From the NCBI RefSeq assembly GCF_018320785.1, contig NC_054867.1, positions 28,089,855-28,153,854 of the forward strand: a DNA stretch of 64,000 nt. The letters run 5' to 3'. The notes beneath the pieces were generated by a model. That model was given only the letters and a program-made list of their open reading frames with translations. It was not told where the DNA came from and did no database searches. The DNA comes from Cheilinus undulatus. Lineage: Eukaryota; Chordata; Actinopteri; Labriformes; Labridae. The position numbers were made by a program, and so were the translations under genes. This document shows positions 12,001 through 26,000 of this stretch, one piece after another (the first letter of the stretch is position 1; every line of letters starts with the position of its first letter).

Positions 12001-12593
12001 AAAAGTTAAATAATTGAAAAGGAAAAAACTGTCAAAAGTGGGTAAAAGGTGGCAGAATGGAATGAATAACTGAGCTTGAGAAATGCAAAATGGCAAATAT
12101 GGGCAGAACAAAATTAAGAAAAGCAGTTTAAAAGTGGTCAAAATGGGGAAAATTGATTGCTTCAGTAGTGGAAAGGGGTTAAAAAGTTGCAAAAATTGGT
12201 TAAGTGTGTAAAATTGGTGTGATGTTGAAACAAATGTGGAAAAATTGGCAGAAACAGAGATGAAGAAAAGTGGCACGGATGAAAGACTTGACTCTCAGAA
12301 CCCAAAAATGGCTCAACACACTTTTCAGCTCCAAAATGAAGTGACTGTTAGCCGGGGTGCTAGCACAAATGCTATTGATTCAGCACACATGTATTGGCAT
12401 TATCAATGAATTATAACCGGGAGGGCCTATTCACTTGGTTTTTCAGGGGTCCGGCCAAATCTGGGGTCAGGCCTGTTGTGAGTAAAGTATTAAGAACGGT
12501 GTCAGTCTGGGCCTCATCAGGGGCTGGAGGGTAGGAATATAACACTGTACCCTGAGTTTTAACTTGATTCTACCATCTTTGAGCATCACAAAG
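9051..12593. other. Intergenic DNA between gene A and gene B, repeats only
   Basis: No exon was recognised. The interval has a dispersed element at about 9425-9610 (starting near 'catagactataaaaagaatt', with 'catggcggctccc'), another repeat-like block at about 10100-10330 with a short minus-strand frame, and the pentanucleotide array at 10643. The rest is AT-rich sequence without recognisable function. The gene A promoter should lie just above 9050, but no TATA or other clear element was identified. Confidence 0.5.
10643..10685 (+). repeat. Pentanucleotide microsatellite (GAGTT)n
   Basis: About eight consecutive perfect copies of the 5-bp unit ttgag/gagtt. Confidence 0.95.
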
Positions 12594-13129
12594 TTAAAGG
12601 TACAATGTGTAAAATTTGGCTGCATTTCGCCGAACAGAAATGGTGTACATGGGATATAATGTTTATATATCTATGTGAAGTATGTTAAAATAAGTGCACA
12701 ATCATCCCCTTTAAACTTTCGTTTTCTTTTCACAAAATTAGAAAAAAGCTTTTTAAATTTACATTACCGTGGGTTGCCCTCATGGAGGCTGACATAACGA
12801 ACCGCCATGTTGTCTACGGCAACGTTTGGGGGACAGAAAGAGTGAAACGTGATTTTTAAATACGAACCTGCCCGTCGGTCCTGAAAGCTACCTGGAAGGC
12901 AGGTGGAGAAGAAGACTGACCTATAATCTATAAAAACAGTGGTTACAAAAATGAATGAATAAACCCTCACCTCGTCACTGCTGTAATTGATGTCTGGCTC
13001 ACGATCCTTTTTGGTCTTCACAGGCTCTCGTTGCTTAGTGATGTGACGTTTTGGTAACACATCGGCTCATTCTAAAATCTGAAGGCTAGATGTCGCTAAA
13101 ATGCCAAATTTTACACATTGTACCTTTAA
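12594..13129. mobile_element. MITE with 26-bp perfect terminal inverted repeats
   Basis: The left end 12594-12619 begins ttaaaggtacaatgtg and its exact reverse complement ends the element at 13104-13129. Internal length is 484 bp. A 98-codon open frame on the minus strand (12764-13060) has no recognisable domain. The outermost TTAA at both ends could be a target duplication or part of the repeat. Family unassigned. Confidence 0.85.
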
Positions 13130-16100
13130 AGCACATCATTGCACAACAGTGGTTTGTGCTACGGCTCAATAAAAAGGGCCATTTGTAAAGAAGGAAAATA
13201 ATTTAGACCCTGGTAATTTTTGTGGAATTACTATATTTGTCTGTGCAGAGTAAAATAATTTAAGTATCCAGAATAAAACTATGTTTGAAAAGACTGTGTT
13301 AAAAAACTTGCCATGTTTCACAGCACTTGGGATTTTTTCTTTAATTTACTTACTCAAAAGGGGGGTTATAATTTGTCCACATCTGTATATACTGGATTTC
13401 CCTGCATATAAAATTCTGAGGTGGCTACTTTTGCCAAATATCGTTCCTTTCCCAGTCCACTTCAAAATGTGACAGGTGTTTGCATGGAGAACACAGTTTA
13501 CTGAGGGCAGCACTCTGAGAATAAGCTAGCATAGCAAGGCACGGTATTATCACTCCAGCACAGCAGAAAAGATGCTGCAAAAGAGGACCAAAAAGTGAAA
13601 GCAGAGGATGAAATAAAGATATTTATGCTGTCTGTTTTATGGCTACAAGCATGCCCCAATAATATCCAACTACCACTGAATTGTCCCTACCAGTATATTC
13701 CCATAGATTATAATACTGCTTTTGTATAAAGTGAGAGAATGTGTCAATCACAGATTGAAAAGCTTTCCTTTTGTAGAGTCAATTGGTTAAAAATCCAACA
13801 TAACCATGACGCATTATGGAAACACATTTAAAACAAGAGAAATGTACAATAAAATATGTATTTATTTATAGTGATTACAGTTCCATTCAGTGAAAACAAT
13901 GCTGCACACTAATCATGTGTGCTTACACACTCACAAAAACTCTTATTCAAACTCAGGGCTATTGATTGAATTTAGACATCCATACCAACATAAATACATT
14001 TCAAATATAAATACAGTACTGTACATCTTTCCCTTTAATAAAACTTAGAGTATGGGCAGCATGTTTTCAAGGACTTGATGTGTTTAATCACTGGAAAAAG
14101 ACACCACTCTTAGAAGTTTTGGGCCCCTGGACATTAACACACTGCTTTCATGAACATGCAGTGCTCTGTTAATTTAAATGTTCAAAACAAGTTCGTTTCA
14201 AAAGAAATTAATTCATTAAACATGCTTATTTGGTTTGAACAACACTTCAGACTCCATTCAAGAGGAAAACACTGAGCAAGCTCTGTACTCATAGTGGGAA
14301 GAAAGAAGAAAACTGGTGTAAACACTTGAAATAGGCATTTTCACAGGCATTAGTTCAATAACAGATTTTTGACATTGGATATTAATGAAGGGGTAGGTGT
14401 TGAAGAGGTAAAAAGAAAAAAATACAGTTAAATATCTATGTAAATGTCTTGTAAATTTGAGTGATCTCTGAATCCTGTCCCAAAAAAGTTGCATTTAGTT
14501 TCTTATATTCAGCCATTTTTGGATCTTTAACAATTGTGGTTAACTATTTGGTAACAAAGTAGATTTCAATATGAGTAAGGTTTAAATACACAATATAATC
14601 AACATAAAGGAAATAAGCTCTGATCAATACAGAATTTAAAGAAAGCTTCTTAGTTGATACAATTTCAGAGAAAACATTTCTTCTAATCAAAAAATCACCA
14701 CAAACCAGTCTCCCACTGGCTTTCCCACAGGTCAGATTTAAAACATTGGAAAGAGACAATATAGATGACGTCAATGTCAAAGTGTCGCTCTCATCAGGGT
14801 GAAGTCACAGTGCAAAGTCATGCGTGCAGCTGATGGCTCATACAATCTCAGTAAAGAAGGCACAAGCTAATGAGTGAGGAGCTGTGAAGCATTAGGAGAG
14901 TGTGTTTTGTTGCAAAGACGAGTCCTGCTACTGGGTTTGTAAGAAATCACTGAAATATTATTGTGGTATCATTTTTGTAAAGCTGGAGTAGTTTACATGC
15001 AAATTTCAGATTCCTTTTTATAAGGTAGGGAATTTCAACTGTTTGCTCAGATGGCAGTTATATGATGTTGGATGTTACAGGAATTGTAATACAAATGCAG
15101 ATCCCACTCTCTGATTTGATTGTAAATAATATATTTATTTTGTCATGAGGTGATTTGTTCTTTATGCCATAACAACCCTCTACAATTAGATAAACAGATA
15201 ACAGAAATACACTGCCTTTCACACTTGATCACAACAGATAGGAATGTAGTAAATTAAAGCCTCTGGTATCATAACAAGTGCTGTTTCACCAGACTCTTGC
15301 TATTATGAAATTCTGTTGACCCCCAGAGGCATATCTGAATAAAGACAAAGAACAGACCTACTGTTTTAAAACTGATAGGAGATTCACAGCATTAAGAAGA
15401 GATATGTAGTAAAATTGAAATGAAAAGTCAATCCCGTCATTATATAAAAATCTTTGGCTGGATTGTTTCTGGAGGTGTTTTGTTCTTTTTTTCTAATTTT
15501 ATTAGGTTTAGTGTATTAACATTTTCAAATCTCCTTCACACTAATTTAAGACCGCACGATCATCACTAAAACTGCAGTCCAAATGATTCAGTCAACAGAG
15601 CTGAATGCTTTAGTTGAATTTTCACAGTACTTTTTCATTTCCATAAAGTTGAACAGAATTGACAGAAGCCAAACATACTAGGACATGATCTATGTAATTG
15701 TTAATTTATAATTTTGAATATTATTCAGGAAAAACAAGTTACTTGGGCTTAATAAAAATCAAAACAGGCCTTTTCATTGTTTTTTTCCCCCAGACATTTA
15801 TTCAAATCAATATTTAATCCATGGGTAAACTATCAGCATAAATGTAACTTTATCTATTTGAGGGTAAGTTTAAAATAAAAACAAAACTTTAAAATGTTAT
15901 TTGAGACATATATGAAAAATTCCTCGTTAAAAAAAAAAAAACTTTTCAGGGCTGCTGCAGCATACAACCAAAGACACGGGACATTTATTTAATGCTGACA
16001 ATGCTTTCAAACTTTGCATGACTCCTGTCTGAGGGAAAGCAAATTAAGACATGCTCCCTACTAAACCACAGAGTGCACAAATCATCCATGTCGCAGACAG

Positions 16101-17004
16101 AGAGAGGAGATTTGATGTACAGGTTGAGGCACTTTGATTTAAATTGATCCAATTCAGAACAAACCCTCCAGATAAAAAAAATCAGCTGCAGAACATCTAT
16201 ACATTTTGTTCTCTTACCTCTAAGTAAATAAATGTGGTCATGATGGCCTATGAGGTACCTCGTTATCACACCTAACATGCATGTCTGTATGTTTTCCCAA
16301 CAGTTTCCAAGTGGAGAATGCGTTAACACAAATGGCTGAATCTGTTCACTGTGACTATTTCTGCCAGCTCACTATTAAATTTAGCATGTATAGTCTTGAT
16401 AGGCAGGTGTGTGAACATGGCAGATAATAGTTTCAAGTGTAAGTTCCTGACAAAAAGTCAGGGCTACATGTTCTGAAATTATCTGGAGAATTGGAGCTTA
16501 TGGGTAAAAAAGAGTTTGTGGTTAAATTAAATCAAACAATTTTAGCAAGTCAAAAAGCTACAATGCTGAACAGAGTGGTCCAAGTCAAGTTTGATGGTTT
16601 GGAAAAGTTTTAAAGATAAGGTAGAATGAATTTCCTGATCTTGTCAAATACCTCCTTCTTATTAAGTCAAAAGATGTAGACCCTTGATAGGTGTCTGTGA
16701 AGCCTGTCATAAAAAAGGACATGGTCTAAAGCATTCCTTAAACTGGGTTGATTAAGTTTTAAAAAGTTTAGCAGACAGAAAGCAGTTCCAACCTTAAAAT
16801 ATATAAAAAAGATGATAGTCTTATAAAACAAGCAAAAAACAAGAAATAAAATCTGTGGCATGTAAAACCAAAATAGTCTATCTTCCTTTTTTGTGGAAAT
16901 ATGATCAAAGATTATCAGAATGAATGAGCAAACACTTGAACACACTACCACTAACGGTAGATCTCCTTCACACACTTTAAAACGTCCTTCTGTTTTTAGC
17001 CTGA
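13130..17004. other. 3' flank of gene B and unassigned AT-rich spacer
   Basis: No coding exon was recognised on either strand. The last 100 or so bases before 17005 match the flank downstream of gene A, so they belong to the duplicated unit. Candidate open frames are all short and without family likeness. Confidence 0.5.
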
Positions 17005-20000
17005 TTAAGCAGGTGGAGGGTCTTTAGCAGCCACCTGAGAGGAATCTGTTTTCTGTCTTTTGTCAGTCCTGGACTCATCCGCCCTGCCTCCCTTTCCTTG
17101 TCCTTTCTCCTGAGAAGCTGGCCTATTGTTCCCTGCAGCAGCCTCTATGGAACTTGTCTTCTCAATATTGTAGCCAAGTGGAGCAGGGGGCTTGTAACGG
17201 TAGCTGTATCCAAAGGCACGCAGGTGATAGGTGTAGTACTCCAATATATACATTTGTGAAGCACCTACATAGTGGAAAGACACCGTCAGGTCTGAGCAGC
17301 AGTTTGGACCCTGAGAGAGAAAGAGAAAAGACAGAATGTAAAGTTATGCTACATTGTAGATACATCAAAAGGTAGCATTTTATTTAAGAAAACAATCTTC
17401 AAGCCAATTTAATTCTATGTCACAAAAAATATGTTTGCTGAACTTGCCTCTGAGATGGGATAATAGCAGTAGCGCCAATACCAGAAGCTCTTGGGGAACT
17501 TGTATGTGAGGTGCTGCTCAGGGACGAATGGGTGAAATGTCTCCCTGTGTAAACTGTCCCTGGAGTCCCCTGCCAACACCCCGACTTTCTCCATGCACCG
17601 CCCCATTTCAAGATCCTCTGTAGAGGAAGTGTGAGTGCACACTTTGTTTTTAAATCCCTCCACAAATCTCCGCAGAGCCTCTTTGCTCAGCACATATCCT
17701 GCCCCACCACTCATGTAGCCCTGCTTTATGTACGGCTTGAATCTTCGGCCGAAGTAAATTGGCTCCTCTGGTGTGTGGTTGGCAAGAAGTAATCGCAGGT
17801 TGTCTACGATGACATAAGAGTCGTCATCTGCTTTGAGGAACCAATCAGCCTCGTCGAAGTGATGCTCATAGACATAATGGAATGCCTTTATTGTTTTCCA
17901 GTACAGCTGATCACGCCCCTCCTTTGTGCCTAAGCCCACTGTGGGGAAGTCTGCGTTGTCCTCTGAACTCATGAATACCACAATGTTACAGTGACGACTC
18001 CAAGTAGACTTCACATGGCGGGTCTTCTTCTCCAAGTTTTTTGGTGCAGTCATCACCCAGCAAAGAACACGAACCCTTTTGTACAGCTCATCAGCCATGC
18101 GACTGTCCTCTCCTGGTAAAGATTTAAAAAAATACAAATGTGAACTTTAATGTGGAAATTCCAAACATCAAAAATACTGGGAAGTTATCAGTTTATTAAT
18201 GTAAATCAGTATGTTTCAAACAAATTACTTAATAGTCAAAAGGCTAACCCACAAAATGGAACTTATTTATGAGAGACAGTCATCAAAATGAGTCAGGGTG
18301 AAGTTTTAGGTAAGCATTTACATCCCTTGTTCCAAACAATGATATGAATGACAAGAAGACCATTACAGTGTTTGGATGTGTTAGAATGCCACTGTGATAT
18401 CCACAGCAGCATGTTGATGTCAGGTTTTATCTGTGCACAGTTATCACCACCAGTTGTACCTGCTGCAGCTCTAGCCATGCTGCAATTTTCTCCCCTACAA
18501 GCTGTAGTCCAAATCCTGTGCTCTGTATTCTGTCACATATCAGTGGCCTTGCGTGTCTGACTCCAACTTCACCGTTTTAAAATCCTTTAAATCCACAGTC
18601 ACCCTGCTTTCTGCCTTGTGTCATGGACCTGTGATCACCAGCTGATCTTGTACGTGTTTTGATTCCAGCTGTGGGCAGTGTGTGGGCAGGCACCAGGCTG
18701 GCACAGAAAAACGTGGAAAGGAGGTTGTAGATTAAAAGGCATCTGAAAAATCCAGAGTTCTTTGGCTGCATGAGCAAAGAGATTTCCTTCTTTAACAGTG
18801 AAGGTATTGAAACCCTGTTCTTTTATATATATATCAATTTTCTAGAAGTACACAGCTTTTTTCCCATAATTCAATTTTTAAAAATTCAACTTAAATACAT
18901 TCTTGATGTTTCATTCACAAAGTGAAGCATTTAAAATGTTTTTCACTGTGTTTGATACCGCAGAAACCTTCAGTCACTTGACCCAACACAGCTGTCTGAT
19001 GAGGTCTCAGCTGCTTTAGCCTCATGTAATGAGTCCTTCACACTCATTGCTAATGAGGCTACAGACACACTCTGCTCCTCAAAGACCTACTCTCTAGACA
19101 AACTCTGCCCTATGGGGTCTAAGCCTCCTCAAAATACTCCACCTTGTTCGTGGCTCACTGAGGTCAACAGAGCGCAAAGGGCTCAGGGCATCAGAGAGCA
19201 AATGGCGTGAATCCAAACAATCCACTGACCTGACTGATTATCAGCAAAAACTCTCCTCTTTCACCTCTGCTCTAAAATCTGCTGAGAAGGCGTTTTATCA
19301 AACAAATTCTTTTGTTGCAAATGTTGAAGCGCAGGCAGAAGGGAAGACGTTTGCGGAGGTGGTCTGTATGACCACTAAACGAGTCAAGGCTGAGAATGGG
19401 TGAGTTTACCTCCCTGGTTCGCCCACTGAGGGACCAGGATGACGTTTTGAGCAGACCAATCACAGCCCTTGCGGTCTGTGTCGCCGCAACACATAGTTAG
19501 GATTTTTTGGAGGTGCACGTCAGGCTACGGCGTAGGGGTCGACACGTAGCTACGATGTCGATGTGATGCAAAAGCATGAATCAGGTTGAAGCCCACAACC
19601 TGTCCGCTCAATCCAATACCTTCATATCTCTTGCAGGAAATTGAGCTCACAATCAGCCTTGCTGTAACTTGTATCATCAACTCCTCTCTGTCCACAGGTG
19701 TTTTCCCTGCAGCATTCAAGCAAGCGGAGGTCATACCACTGCTCAAAAAAACCCACTCTCAACCCATCCCAGGTTGAAAATTACAAGCCAGTCTCACTTC
19801 TGGAGTGCACGGTCTTCAACCAGCTCTCAGAATACTTGCAGAACAATGATCTGCTTGATTAGAATCAATCTGGCTTTAGGCGAGGCCACTCTACTGAAGC
19901 TGCACTTTTGTCAGTAATGGAATCGCTGTTTGGTTAGAGCAGCTGGTCAGTCCACAGTTCTCTTACTGCTGGATCTGTCTGTTGCCTTTGATACAGTAAC

Positions 20001-23000
20001 CACCAAATCCTCCTCTCCACACTTTCTTCACATGGTATCTCAGGATCTGCCCTCTAGAAGGGCTGAACGATTTGGGAAAATAATCTAATTGTTAGTTTTT
20101 TACCAAACATTGGGATTTAATATGCGATTATTTCCTAAGTTCTTCATCTCATGTATTTTCCAACAAAAATAAACAATAATTAATTCTAAACTATAATCAA
20201 CACAATAGGGGTGGGTAAAAATATCCATTAATTGATGCATCGCAATATTTCCCCCCTCAATTCAATATTGATTCAGCAAATCCTCTGAATCGATTCACCT
20301 CCTGGCCAGTGGGGGTCACTGTGCGTGCATGGACGGAGGCAGCACTCGACCAAACAACAACCAACCATAACCATGTTATGTGAGGTTTATCACAATTTCC
20401 AAGAGGAAAGAAATATTATTAAAGTTTACATGCACTTTACTTTTTCAGTGTTTATACAGAACTGGCATGTTTTTTTACTTTTGTACTCCTTATGCACAAA
20501 TAAGTTATTATTGTGCAATTTTTTATTTTCAAATGTTTTATAGCTAAAAAATGTGAGGTGACCTACCATATATGTTCACATGGGCATGAAAATAATTATT
20601 AAAAATTTTTCAACAGGTCATTTGTGTATTTCTATTTCTTACTGAATCAACATCAAAGCATTTAAATCAATATCGAATCGATATCAAATTGATTTGCAAC
20701 CTAAAGAATCAAAATCGAATTGAATCGTGAGGTTCTTAGCAATACCTAGCCCTACAACACAATATTAGATTAAACTAGGGCAGAACAATTATGAAAAAAT
20801 ATCTGATTGTCATGATTTTGACTCATCTTGCAAACTGGATATGAACTGTTGTTTAAAGGAACGATAATTTTATATAATTCTTATAAGTGAACATATAAAA
20901 AATAAAGAGAAAATTATTTTTTGGTACACTATTCCAAAAATATGCCACTAAAATTATTGCATGATATGTTATGTATAATGTCTCTGCTAAAAAAAAACAA
21001 AAAAACCTTTCAAACTGGTATTTTGATGCAAATTTTAGGTTAAAAAAATGTTGCACCCTCTGGGATTTGTAAATTGCAGCAGGCCAAAGAGATACATAAA
21101 GTCTGTGGTGTGTCACATTTCAGACAATCTTATTCCTCCCTGAGGCATAATCCAACCATCCTTATTGGGAAAAGATCGGTCTGTTAGAATCACTGGCTTA
21201 TAAAAGGTATTTGTAAGATAAGTGACCTGTACAAGGATGGAGGTTTTATGTCTTGGTCAGAACTTGTGGAAAAATATGATCTGGACAATAAGAGCAGTTT
21301 TGGGAACTACTTACAAATTAGAGACTGTATTCCCAAAGGACAATTTAGTCTTAGTGGGAATTCGGTGGTTGACTTTTTTGAAGTGCCCGGTGCAGCACAC
21401 AGAGCAGCTCTATGTTATAAAACTTTCAATAAATTACAAAAAAAAAAAAAAAAAAAAGTAAAAACCTGAGGATCATTTGGCAGACAGACTTGGGGTGTAA
21501 TGTGAGTGAGGATTGGTTAAAAATATTATCAAATACAGGCAAAAACATAAAAGAGGCAAGGGGGAAATTTACTCAATACAAGTTATTACACAGATTTGAC
21601 TTTACTCCTTCTAAGCTCTATAGGATGGGTCTGATGGGAAATAATCTGTGTTGGAAATGTTAGAACGAAACAGGAACATTTCAGCGGCAGAGTTTGTTAG
21701 TTTGTTAGTTAGTTTGTTAGCAACATAACTAAAGAAGTTATGGACGGATTTTGATGAAATTTTCAGGAAATGTCAGAAATGGCATAAGGAAGAACTGATT
21801 AGATTTTGGGAGTGATCCGGATCACCGTCTGGATCCAGGAATTTTTTAAAGGATTTTTTTATTGGGAGATAGGGCTAATGGCGGAGGTCTGCGCTCTCAC
21901 AGTGCTTTTTTAGTCTTTTCAGTGCTATGCAGACGATACACAGCTTTTCCTATCCTTTCCACCAGATGACACAACTGTCTCAGCTCGGATCTCATCCTGC
22001 CTTGCTGATATTTCTGAATGGATAAGGGAACATCACTTTCAGCTCAACCTGTCCAAGACTGAGCTTATTATCATTCCAGCCAATCCTACTGTGGAACCAC
22101 AGATCATTATCCAGCTTGGATCAAATAATCTCATGCCCACTAAGTCTGCCCGAAATCTGGGTGTCATGATTGATGACCAGCTAACCTTCAATGTTCATGT
22201 GGCCTTGATTGCTCAGTCCTGTTGAACTGCCCTCTGTTAACATCAAGAGGATCAGACCCTACTTGACAAAGCATGCAACACAGCTCCTGGTACCAGCTCT
22301 TGTAATATCACACATTGACTACTGCAACTCATTACTGGCAGGCCTCCCTGCATGCACAGCTAAACCTCTGCAGATGATCCAGAATGCAGCAGTCTGGTCT
22401 TCAACCAACCCAAGAGAGCTTATGTCACTCCTCTTTTAATCTCTCTACACTGGCTTCCAGTTGTAGCTCGCATTAAATTCAATACTCTAATCACTGCTTA
22501 CAAAGCAGTAACCAAAACTCCTCCTGTTTACCTGGACTCCCTCAACCAGGTCTACACTCCTTCTCGCCCACTATGCTCAGCCAGTGAAAGGCACCTGGTA
22601 CTTCCAGCACATCAGGCACCTAAATCACTAGCTCGACTCTTCTCTTCTGTTGTCCCTAAATGGTGGAATGAATTACCCAACTCCATTCGATCCGCAGAGT
22701 CCCTCTCTACTTTCAAGGAAAAGCTAAAGACCCGGCTCTTTGGAGAACACTATGCACTTAGCTAGACTATTCTCCACTGATGTCTCCCGTGGTAGAATGA
22801 GTCTCCCAACTACAGTTGGGAATTTTTGTCCAGCATTTTGTGAATGACCCAGCATTTGATACTTTGGTCATAAGTTGTTGTGAAGACAATTTAATGGATG
22901 GTGACGATGAGATCTCACATTTTGGTTGTTTCATTTTTGACATTTATTTCTTTAAAAACCCCTTGTATCCATTATGTGCTTTGCTTTTAACACTGCATGG

Positions 23001-26000
23001 CAGCACCTGCGTCCAATTGGACCTGAAACACTTTGTGGCACATATTGTTTCTTCTTGTCTAGATCTTTGCTTGTGTTATTCTTGCTCTCGAATGTACGTT
23101 GCTTTAGATAAAAGCGTCTGCTAAATGACATTGTAACATTGATTGGCAATCAAACTGGCCTGACCTGAACCCTACCGAAAATCTCTGGGTATTGTTATGA
23201 GGAAGATAATGCAGCCATTCATGCAAAAAGAGCCTCGACCAAGTACCGGATGCATTACTGAACACAAGTCCTTTAATAAATGGTGTTTCAGAATATTCTT
23301 TTTACGGATACTGGATTTTTTGAGCTGTTAGCTGTAATCAACATTAAAATATTTCAATTTGAGTGTGATAAATCTATGATTAAAAGTAACTTTTTCATGT
23401 TTTTTTTAGATGCATCCTTTAAGGATTGACCCTAAATCTTAACTCTGAGTTGATCTAACCTCAGATGGGAAGTCTTCTGTTCCAGAACAGTTACCTGAAA
23501 TTCAACACTTGCAGCACAACTACATAAAGTCGTGAAGCTCCAATGCCATGATGCATCAACAGGAGAGTAGCCGCAGCAGATTTTGGTTTGGTGGGTTATG
23601 TCAGGGCACAATAAAATATTTTCTAAAATGAGATTTTGAGATTAAAGACGTAACATCTAAAGATAAAACTCTGACATTTTAAGTCTATGATTAAATTTGT
23701 ACGTTTAAAGGGTAATATGGCCTAAATCTACATTAGTGCTGTCTCAATATCAGAATTTTAACTTTGATACCAAGTTTACTATCATGATACTTGTTACCAA
23801 AATAATACTTAAAATGTTGCTAGTTTGATACTCAGTACCTAATCATTCAGAGGCAGGATGTTTACAAGAGATAGTCACATTTTTGAAATGACTGTTTATT
23901 TACAACCTAAATTATGAAAATACATTAGAATAAAATTCTAGTTGTTCACCATCAACTCTTTCTTTATTTATAATGAATTATTGTTTCTGTATATTTGTTT
24001 GCTCAAACACACTGGGCTCATGCAAAATGAGGAGACTCACTGAGTTTACAAAAGACATTTTCAGAGATGCTTTTAATACCTAACTCCATGCATATCACAG
24101 TTATTAGCTAATCGGTAGATAATTGTCATCTGAATTAAATGTGATTCTATATAGCCTATTTTCCGGACAGTCGCACTTTTTTTCATAGTTTGGCTCGTCC
24201 TACAACTTATAGTCAGGTGCGACTTGTAAATCAAAATATATATAATTTAACATGTTTTTTTATGTTAATTAATACTGACTGACATGCACAAGGAGTAAAT
24301 AGTACCGTCTACAGCCGCGAATGGGCCCTCTTGGCTTGTGACAACTATATGCTGCTCCTGTACCACTGAACAAATGAACGAAAACGGTAATTGAGCAGCA
24401 GAAAGAAAGTTTAGAGTGAATGAGAAAAAGCAGAGGTTACTCTTACTGCAAAGAAAAAAACAAAGAAAGCTAATTGCGGGCTGAAAGCAAGATGGCCAGA
24501 GCTGGAGGAACGAGTTCACAGATGGGTACTTGAACAACGTGCTGCCGGGAGAGGCTTGTCAACGGTGCAATTACGTCTCCACGCCCTGGTAGTTGCCAAG
24601 GAGATGAATATAAATTACTTTGCAGGTGGGCCTTCTTGGTGTTACCGCTTCATGCAACGCAACTGCCTCTCTATCAAAGCACGGACAACGGTGTGTCAAT
24701 TTCTAAATAAATGCGACTTATATATGTTTTTTTCTCTTCATGACGCATTTTTTGACTGATGTGACTTATACTCTGGAAAATATGGTAAACATTTGATCAG
24801 TCAACATTAATACAGAACATATTTTGTATTCTAGCCCTGCCCAGCACAACGCTCATATTATTCTATAAATCTGTGAGCAGGCCTTAAACACTAAAAATTT
24901 GCTTCAGTAATCAAATTACATTGGGTGCTGATAGGTTCACAGAGGGAATGTGACTTTTTTCTGTTAAACAGAATGTTTAATATCATATTATAGAGCTACC
25001 ATAATGACACGTGCGATAAGCTGGTATTGTAATCTATTTAGCCTTTCAGTTGTATTAAAAGAACCTAAATGCAACACCAAATATCTTTAGCACCATAAAT
25101 TAGTCATTTTAGAGCTAATGTTTTCCTGTAAGCCTGTCAGGCTTTTTTTATGCTACAAGATGGAGGTGATATCGATGTACTACAGATTTACTAATGCTAT
25201 GTTTATGGTAGAACATAATTTAGCAGCCCATCATCAGCCTGATAGCTTTTATACTAACCTGTTGTGTTTTGTACTCTTTGGACAGGTTTTCACTGAGGTG
25301 CTTGGCGATCTTGTAAGCTTATGCTTTTGTGACCAGAAAGTCTGTTGTCCCTGCGTCAGCTCTGTAGGTAAACTAGCTCTGTAGTAAGAAACATCTGTTC
25401 TGTTTACCTGGTAGCGGAGCTATTACTTTGGATGACTCGCTGTTGCTGTTTCTGTTTGTAAAAGACATGCTTCTCCTCGCAGCTGAGGCTTGCACTGTAT
25501 AAAACTGAATGAATGACTGGAGTCATCTACTCCACTGCTGACACTGTCTGCCTACCCTGATCACACTGCCATCTAAAAAGTTTCCCCTAAAACTTTTTCA
25601 TTCTCCCATCCTGTATAGTACTCTACCAATCTCTTGAACTGAAGCCATATTTGATTAATAAGTGGAACCAAATGCCAGGAAATTTTGGTACTACACAGTT
25701 AGAAATAAAAGTACTAAAAAATGTAAAAAAAAATTTTTTAAACGTTGGTATATCATACAACATTAATCTATATTACTATACCTACATGCCTGCATTCATA
25801 TGCTATGTCTACAGCTTCAATTCAAATAATCAAAATGCTGCAACACATTCTAAGCCTACCAGAGTCATATTGCTTCAAACGGGATGTACACTATTGGGAT
25901 TTTCTGATAGCTGGAATATGTATTTATTTCAAATTAATTATTACCAATACAGCCAATACAACAAGACTGTCCTGAACTAGAATTTAACCGTTACTTTTAT

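Noticed and set aside
12764-13060. A 98-codon frame on the minus strand
   Set aside because: It lies wholly inside a MITE and shows no transposase motif.
24556-24759. A small open frame with apparent helix-turn-helix content as a host gene
   Set aside because: It lies between the inverted ends of a pogo-like transposon.
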